A DNA stretch of 17,740 nucleotides from Chloroflexota bacterium (GTDB lineage Bacteria; Chloroflexota; Dehalococcoidia; GIF9; UBA5620), in NCBI GenBank assembly GCA_026389735.1, contig JAPLHH010000172.1, positions 1 through 17,740 of the forward strand, in the 5' to 3' direction. The translations under genes were made by a program, and so were the position numbers. Position 1 is the first letter of the stretch. Each line of letters opens with the position of its first letter. Of the stretch, positions 15,953-17,740 are shown one piece after another. The notes beneath the pieces are model-generated. The model saw only the letters and a program-made list of their open reading frames with translations. It was not told the DNA's origin and searched no databases.

Positions 15953-16462
15953 TCAGTCCTCTAGAGTTATTAAGTCTCTTATCGTGTCCAGGGTGGTGTT
16001 GCCTATTCCTCTGACATTGAGTAAGTCCTCGATTCTCTTGAAAGGCCCGTGTTGGTTGCGGTAGTCAACGATAGCTTGGGCTCTGTCTGGTCCGATTCCG
16101 GGCAGAACATCCAGTAGCCAGGCCTCAGCCCGGTTTAGGTTTATCCTTTGGGGCTGAGAGACTTCGCCGGTCTTGGGCACATAAATCTTGATTTTGCCTG
16201 TATCTGCGTCTGGTATAAGTCCGGCAGCCTGAATAAGAGCCTCTATGGTGTCATCTTCTCTTAATGGGTAGAAACCTGGGTTAGCCACAGCACCATCGAT
16301 GTAAATCTCTCCTTTGTACTGAACTGGCGCAGTTTGGGATAGGGAAATTTCGACAGGTTTATGGCTGCTTTGTTTGACTGCCAGCACAATGCCACCGCTG
16401 ACGAGGCTTACCAGTAAAAAGGCGATAATGAATAGCCAATATTTATTTAAATTACTTGACAT
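15953..16462 (-). CDS. comEA: ComEA-type DNA-binding competence protein
   Basis: Membrane-anchored receptor that binds incoming double-stranded DNA. I start it at the ATG at 16462 (169 aa) because AAGGAG lies 6 bases upstream; an earlier ATG at 16495 has its AAGGAG touching the codon. An N-terminal anchor helix (8-29) is followed by a SLBB-like domain (about 51-96: GEIYIDGAVANPGFYPL) and two helix-hairpin-helix motifs (about 107-168: INLNRAEAWLLDVLPGIGPD and LLNVRGIGNTTLDTI). It forms a two-gene unit with comEC, 7 bp downstream. The repeat cluster begins about 40 bp upstream of its start. Confidence 0.94.
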   Translation of the reverse strand: MSSNLNKYWLFIIAFLLVSLVSGGIVLAVKQSSHKPVEISLSQTAPVQYKGEIYIDGAVANPGFYPLREDDTIEALIQAAGLIPDADTGKIKIYVPKTGEVSQPQRINLNRAEAWLLDVLPGIGPDRAQAIVDYRNQHGPFKRIEDLLNVRGIGNTTLDTIRDLITLED

Positions 16463-16502
16463 AATAAACTCCTTACTTCTATTGTTTAAGAGCATCTCCT
16501 TT

Positions 16503-16692
16503 TGTCATTGCGAGGCGCAGAGTGCCGTGGCAATCTCGACGGGCAAATATGAGATTGCTTAATTGTCACCCTGAGCGATAGCGAAGGGTCTCTAGATTCT
16601 TCGCTACGCTCAGAATGACAGGAAGCGAAGGGCTCGCAATGACAGGAAGCGAAGGGCTCAGAATGACAGGAAGCGAAGGGCTCGCAATGACA
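16503..16692. repeat. Composite palindromic repeat (MITE/REP-like) with 12-bp terminal inverted repeats
   Basis: The ends are exact inverted repeats: TGTCATTGCGAG (16503-16514) and CTCGCAATGACA (16681-16692). Inside lies a smaller inverted pair, CAATCTC (16531-16537) with GAGATTG (16551-16557). A second imperfect palindrome spans 16564-16620 (TGTCACCCTGAGCG paired with CGCTCAGAATGACA). This looks like one intergenic repeat family interrupted by another. No transposase is encoded, so it would be non-autonomous. It ends 4 bases before the remaining smpB frame. Confidence 0.8.
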
Positions 16693-16694
16693 GG
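16614..16694. repeat. 24-bp tandem repeat, 3.4 copies
   Basis: Units at 16614-16637, 16638-16661 and 16662-16685, then a 9-base partial copy (16686-16694). Each unit starts AATGACAGGAAGCGAAGG. The last two bases alternate GC, AG, GC, so the array mixes the two palindrome types of the surrounding repeat. It probably grew by slippage or unequal recombination. Confidence 0.85.
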
Positions 16695-16696
16695 CT

Positions 16697-17032
16697 GTGG
16701 TGAATATTCGTGATGCCTATGCTAGGCCCGAAGGGGGTGAGCTGTGGCTGGTCAATGCGCATATCGCTGCCTATCAAGCTGGCAGTCATTACAATCATGA
16801 GCCGAACCGACCGCGTAAGCTACTATTGCATCGTCGCCAGATTGATGAGTTGGCAGGCATGGTAACCCAGAAAGGTTTGACTTTAGTGCCCTTGAAGTTG
16901 TATATTAAAAGAGGAACTGCCAAGTTGGAGTTGGGTGTGGCTCGAGGCAAGAGGCTTCATGACAAGCGTGAGGCGATGGCCCGCCGGGAGACGGAGAGGG
17001 AGATAGAGCGGGCGATGAAGAGAAAGAGTTAA
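16697..17032 (+). CDS. smpB: SsrA-binding protein SmpB, N-terminally truncated
   Basis: SmpB carries tmRNA to stalled ribosomes. The frame starts at GTG and gives 111 aa that match the later two thirds of the family: VNIRDAYARPEGGELWL (2-18), NHEPNRPRKLLLHRRQID, KGLTLVPLKLYIKRGTAKLELGVARGKRLHDKRE (shown for identification in parts) and a basic tail ending AMKRKS. A full protein has about 150-160 residues. The first 48 or so, with the first strand and helix of the OB-like fold and the GTEVKSLR-type tmRNA-binding segment, are absent. An in-frame TGA (16688-16690) and the composite repeat lie directly upstream, and no good ribosome site is seen. It is either a broken gene or an assembly artefact at the repeat. 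It lies 23 bp before ssrA. Confidence 0.85.
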   Translation: MVNIRDAYARPEGGELWLVNAHIAAYQAGSHYNHEPNRPRKLLLHRRQIDELAGMVTQKGLTLVPLKLYIKRGTAKLELGVARGKRLHDKREAMARRETEREIERAMKRKS

Positions 17033-17055
17033 AGGCACGTTAAAAACTTAGTTTT

Positions 17056-17401
17056 GGGGGCGCGTGGCTTCGACAGTGGAAGGCCTACAGGATAGCAGGT
17101 CGAGGTGCCATCTACCTCGTAAAACAGGTGGCAAAAGACAACTGCCGAAGCAGTTCCAATTGCAGCCTAATTAGGTTGCACATCCAACCTGACCTCACCC
17201 CGATGGGTTGGGATTGGGTGACGAAAAGTCGGGGCGCTCCAACCTTGATGTCGATGGAGGTTGGCTAAGAATTATCGACTGGCCCAGCCAGTTTTGGTCA
17301 GCAAAGGCTGGCTAGGTGAGATAAAAGAGCTGACTAAGCTTGTAGCAGATTCTGGCAACCTTCTTCTGGACGGGGAGTTCAACCCTCCCCCGCCTCCACC
17401 A
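17056..17401 (+). ncRNA. ssrA: Transfer-messenger RNA (tmRNA)
   Basis: Rescues stalled ribosomes as both tRNA and mRNA. The 5' end GGGGGCG (17056-17062) pairs with CGCCTCC (17391-17397, one G-U), followed by A and an encoded CCA (17399-17401). The T arm is GGGAG-TTCAACC-CTCCC. Pseudoknot 1 is visible: CGAGGT/ACCTCG (17101-17106 with 17114-17119), whose loop GCCA pairs with TGGC downstream. The tag frame reads (T)AEAVPIAA and ends at TAA 17168-17170; the resume codon is probably GCC 17144 or ACT 17141. The stop lies in the helix TGCAGCCTA/TTAGGTTGCA, as expected. The 346-nt length is normal and the gene looks intact. Confidence 0.95.
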
Positions 17402-17410
17402 CGGATTTTG

Positions 17411-17441
17411 AAGCTAAAATCTAACAGGTTTTAGCTTTTTT
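17411..17441 (+). terminator. Intrinsic terminator of ssrA
   Basis: A 9-bp perfect stem AAGCTAAAA/TTTTAGCTT (17411-17419 with 17429-17437), a 9-base loop and a run of T to 17441. It starts nine bases after the tmRNA CCA. Confidence 0.88.
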
Positions 17442-17460
17442 GTATTTAGTCGGTTGTTGG

Positions 17461-17478
17461 AAAAGGGTTATTAAACCC
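17461..17478 (-). terminator. Candidate weak terminator for the minus-strand PAS gene
   Basis: On the minus strand, GGGTT-TAAT-AACCC followed by TTTT (17478 down to 17461). The stem is only 5 bp, so this is tentative. It faces the gene ending at 17568. The 17442-17567 gap otherwise shows only AT-rich sequence and the inverted CTCCCCGTCC copy. Confidence 0.35.
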
Positions 17479-17567
17479 CCCACCTCCCCGTCCATTTTTC
17501 GTTTTATAATTTATCACTACTGGTTATTTTGTCTAAGGATTTCATCATTTCTATTCTATATTATTAA

Positions 17568-17740
17568 TTACTTCTTGTTATCAACATCATAGACAATGCT
17601 GACGAATTCCACGTTAATCAACTTACCATCATTCCTTTCGAGTGGTAAGTCTTCATAACGCATATATTTTTTACTCTGTAGTTCCGTAAAAGATTGTTTA
17701 CTTGTCGCGACATCTTTGGAAAGACCAATTTCCCAAAGTT
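17568..17740 (-). CDS. PAS-domain protein, C-terminal fragment, cut by window edge
   Basis: The last 57 codons of a minus-strand gene that begins beyond the window. The translation includes LWEIGLSKDVATSK and RYEDLPLERNDGKLINVEF and ends YDVDNKK then TAA (17570-17568). These are typical of the second half of a PAS domain in sensor proteins. In such proteins the text normally runs on into a VIQCNIRDITERK-like strand and a kinase or other output domain. Here the stop falls just before that strand, so the protein is either unusually short or truncated. Base use is more AT-rich than to the left, suggesting foreign or island DNA next to ssrA. Function unknown. Confidence 0.7.
   Translation of the reverse strand, partial: LWEIGLSKDVATSKQSFTELQSKKYMRYEDLPLERNDGKLINVEFVSIVYDVDNKK

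Noticed and set aside
16503..16700. CRISPR array suggested by the 24-bp repeats
   Set aside because: The repeats are directly adjacent with no spacers and are part of a palindromic element; no cas genes nearby.
16614..16730. In-frame peptide through the 24-bp repeats (GSEGLAMT units)
   Set aside because: Stays open only because 24 is a multiple of three; it is in a different frame from smpB and ends shortly after.

Overview
The window looks like part of a Chloroflexota chromosome, probably Dehalococcoidia-like. That is inferred from gene content and order; no database search was possible. The main clues are an adenosylcobalamin-type (class II) ribonucleotide reductase, and a division cluster of mraZ, rsmH, ftsA and ftsZ with none of the usual mur, ftsI, ftsW or ftsQ genes, as expected in a lineage without a normal murein wall. 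Most of the window is ordinary housekeeping DNA. The right end, from about 16.5 kb, is more unusual.

Left block, minus strand (1-6375). A promoter carrying an array of 10-bp-spaced GTGGG repeats (a MraZ-type operator) drives a small unrecognised winged-helix-like gene, then mraZ, rsmH, ftsA and ftsZ, ending at a strong intrinsic terminator (2045-2085). A second promoter (1989-2017), with two candidate NrdR boxes, drives nrdR and nrdJ. The nrdJ gene runs off the left edge.

Middle block, plus strand (6528-11205). A tight operon starts from a promoter placed so that the mRNA may be leaderless: moaB/mogA-like gene, trmD, rplS (bL19 with an acidic tail), priA and def. The junctions abut or overlap except for the 17-bp gap before rplS. 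It joins tRNA modification, ribosome assembly, replication restart and N-terminal protein processing.

Right-middle block, minus strand (11223-16462). A membrane-anchored three-CARDB-domain protein, a small soluble histidine-kinase-like protein with a degenerate ATP-binding box, and the DNA-uptake pair comEA-comEC. The ComEC metallo-beta-lactamase-like domain has lost several metal ligands.

Right end (16463-17740). A composite palindromic repeat with 12-bp terminal inverted repeats and a 24-bp tandem repeat sits where the 5' part of smpB should be. The remaining smpB frame lacks about the first 48 residues. An apparently intact tmRNA gene (ssrA, tag ending VPIAA) and its terminator follow. 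Beyond it the DNA turns AT-rich and holds the C-terminal end of a PAS-domain protein on the minus strand, consistent with an ssrA-associated island boundary. The truncated smpB beside an intact ssrA is the most surprising observation; a repeat-induced assembly error is the main alternative.
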